Below are positions 7,144 to 7,390 of a stretch of DNA of 7,390 bases, piece after piece (position 1 is the first letter of the stretch; the number at the start of each line of letters is the position of its first letter). The position numbers and the translations under genes are program-made. The notes below the pieces were generated by a model that was given only the letters and a program-made list of their open reading frames with translations, searched no databases and had not been told where the DNA came from. The stretch spans positions 1-7,390 of the forward strand of contig JAEXAZ010000296.1 in the NCBI GenBank assembly GCA_023394255.1, read 5' to 3'. This DNA comes from Bacillota bacterium (lineage in GTDB: Bacteria > Bacillota > Clostridia > Oscillospirales > Ruminococcaceae).

Positions 7144-7218
7144 TGCCGCATGTTCCGGGCTATAAGTGCGCGCAGGCGACGCCTTGTAACAGCGAGACTT
7201 ATGAAATGAGGATACAAA
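7144..7218 (+). promoter_or_regulatory. Candidate ribosomal protein L21 leader (structured 5' UTR of rplU)
   Basis: Between the predicted start site and rplU there are three nested complementary pairs: ATAAGT (7162-7167) with ACTTAT (7197-7202), CGC (7169-7171) with GCG (7192-7194), and AGGC (7174-7177) with GCCT (7181-7184) around a GAC loop. The closing helix ends just before the TGAGGA ribosome binding site (7207-7212), so folding could affect translation. Firmicutes are known to carry an L21 leader element in exactly this place, thought to mediate feedback control of the rplU-rpmA operon. Position and nested pairing support the call; membership of the known RNA family was not tested. Confidence 0.6.
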
Positions 7219-7390
7219 ATGTACGCAGTAATTTGTACAGGCGGAAAACAATATCGTGTTTCCGAAGGCGATGTTGTTTATATCGAGAAGCTCGATGCCG
7301 AAGTCGACTCCACCGTGGATTTCGATCAGGTTCTCGTTGTCGGCAAGGATGACGGAATCGTGACCGGCGCCCCGACTGTTTCGGGCGCTA
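7219..7390 (+). CDS. rplU: 50S ribosomal protein L21, N-terminal part (runs off right edge)
   Basis: The first 57 codons of an open frame that leaves the window without a stop. MYAVICTGGKQYRV followed by EGDVVYIEKL and a F-x-x-V-L-V-V-G strand is diagnostic of L21, a protein of about 100 residues that binds 23S rRNA with L20 in the large subunit. The ATG is 6 nt after TGAGGA (7207-7212). In Firmicutes the gene is normally followed by the ysxB-type prp protease gene and rpmA (L27), so these are expected beyond the edge. About 45 residues are missing here because of the window edge, not because of truncation. Confidence 0.96.
   Translation, partial: MYAVICTGGKQYRVSEGDVVYIEKLDAEVDSTVDFDQVLVVGKDDGIVTGAPTVSGA

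Noticed and set aside
7143..7352. 69-codon plus-strand open frame over the rplU leader and start
   Set aside because: It overlaps rplU in a different frame, has no ribosome binding site, and the clear L21 sequence explains the region.
1..7390. Mobile element, CRISPR array, toxin-antitoxin or defence system
   Set aside because: No transposase, integrase, regularly spaced repeats, tRNA-end repeats or defence domains are present, and all plausible coding DNA is assigned to housekeeping genes.

Overview
The window looks like a chromosomal core segment from a GC-rich, spore-forming member of the Clostridia (Oscillospirales/Ruminococcaceae type). This rests on a YunB sporulation protein, the paired M16 peptidase homologues typical of Firmicutes, an NAD-dependent DNA ligase of bacterial type, good purine-rich Shine-Dalgarno sites before nearly every gene, and GC-rich third codon positions against AT-richer intergenic DNA. 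The genus assignment is inference only. Every gene is on the + strand.

Layout: (1) nt 2-241, the C-terminal end of yunB, whose start lies outside the window. (2) A 119-nt gap with a possible extended -10 promoter and a perfect 9-bp inverted repeat. (3) ligA, 361-2346, closed by a clear rho-independent terminator at 2360-2400. (4) An AT-rich gap with a promoter at 2491-2519. (5) A tightly packed four-gene run, 2624-7092: an inactive M16 homologue, an active M16 zinc peptidase homologue, lgt and folD. These are joined by a 2-nt gap, a 4-nt ATGA overlap and a 20-nt overlap, so they are almost certainly co-transcribed. (6) A 126-nt gap with a near-consensus sigma-A promoter and a structured leader that fits an L21-type leader. 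(7) The first 57 codons of rplU (ribosomal protein L21), running off the right edge.

The gene content is housekeeping: DNA ligation and repair, a two-subunit M16 peptidase system linked by name in curated annotation to EF-P modification, lipoprotein lipidation, one-carbon/folate metabolism and ribosome assembly. I see no mobile element, CRISPR array, tRNA, rRNA or phage gene. I found no convincing undescribed system. The points most worth a second look are the dead/active M16 pair fixed upstream of lgt, the acidic C-terminal tail and Tyr-for-His change in Lgt, the perfect hairpin just upstream of ligA, and the L21 leader candidate.
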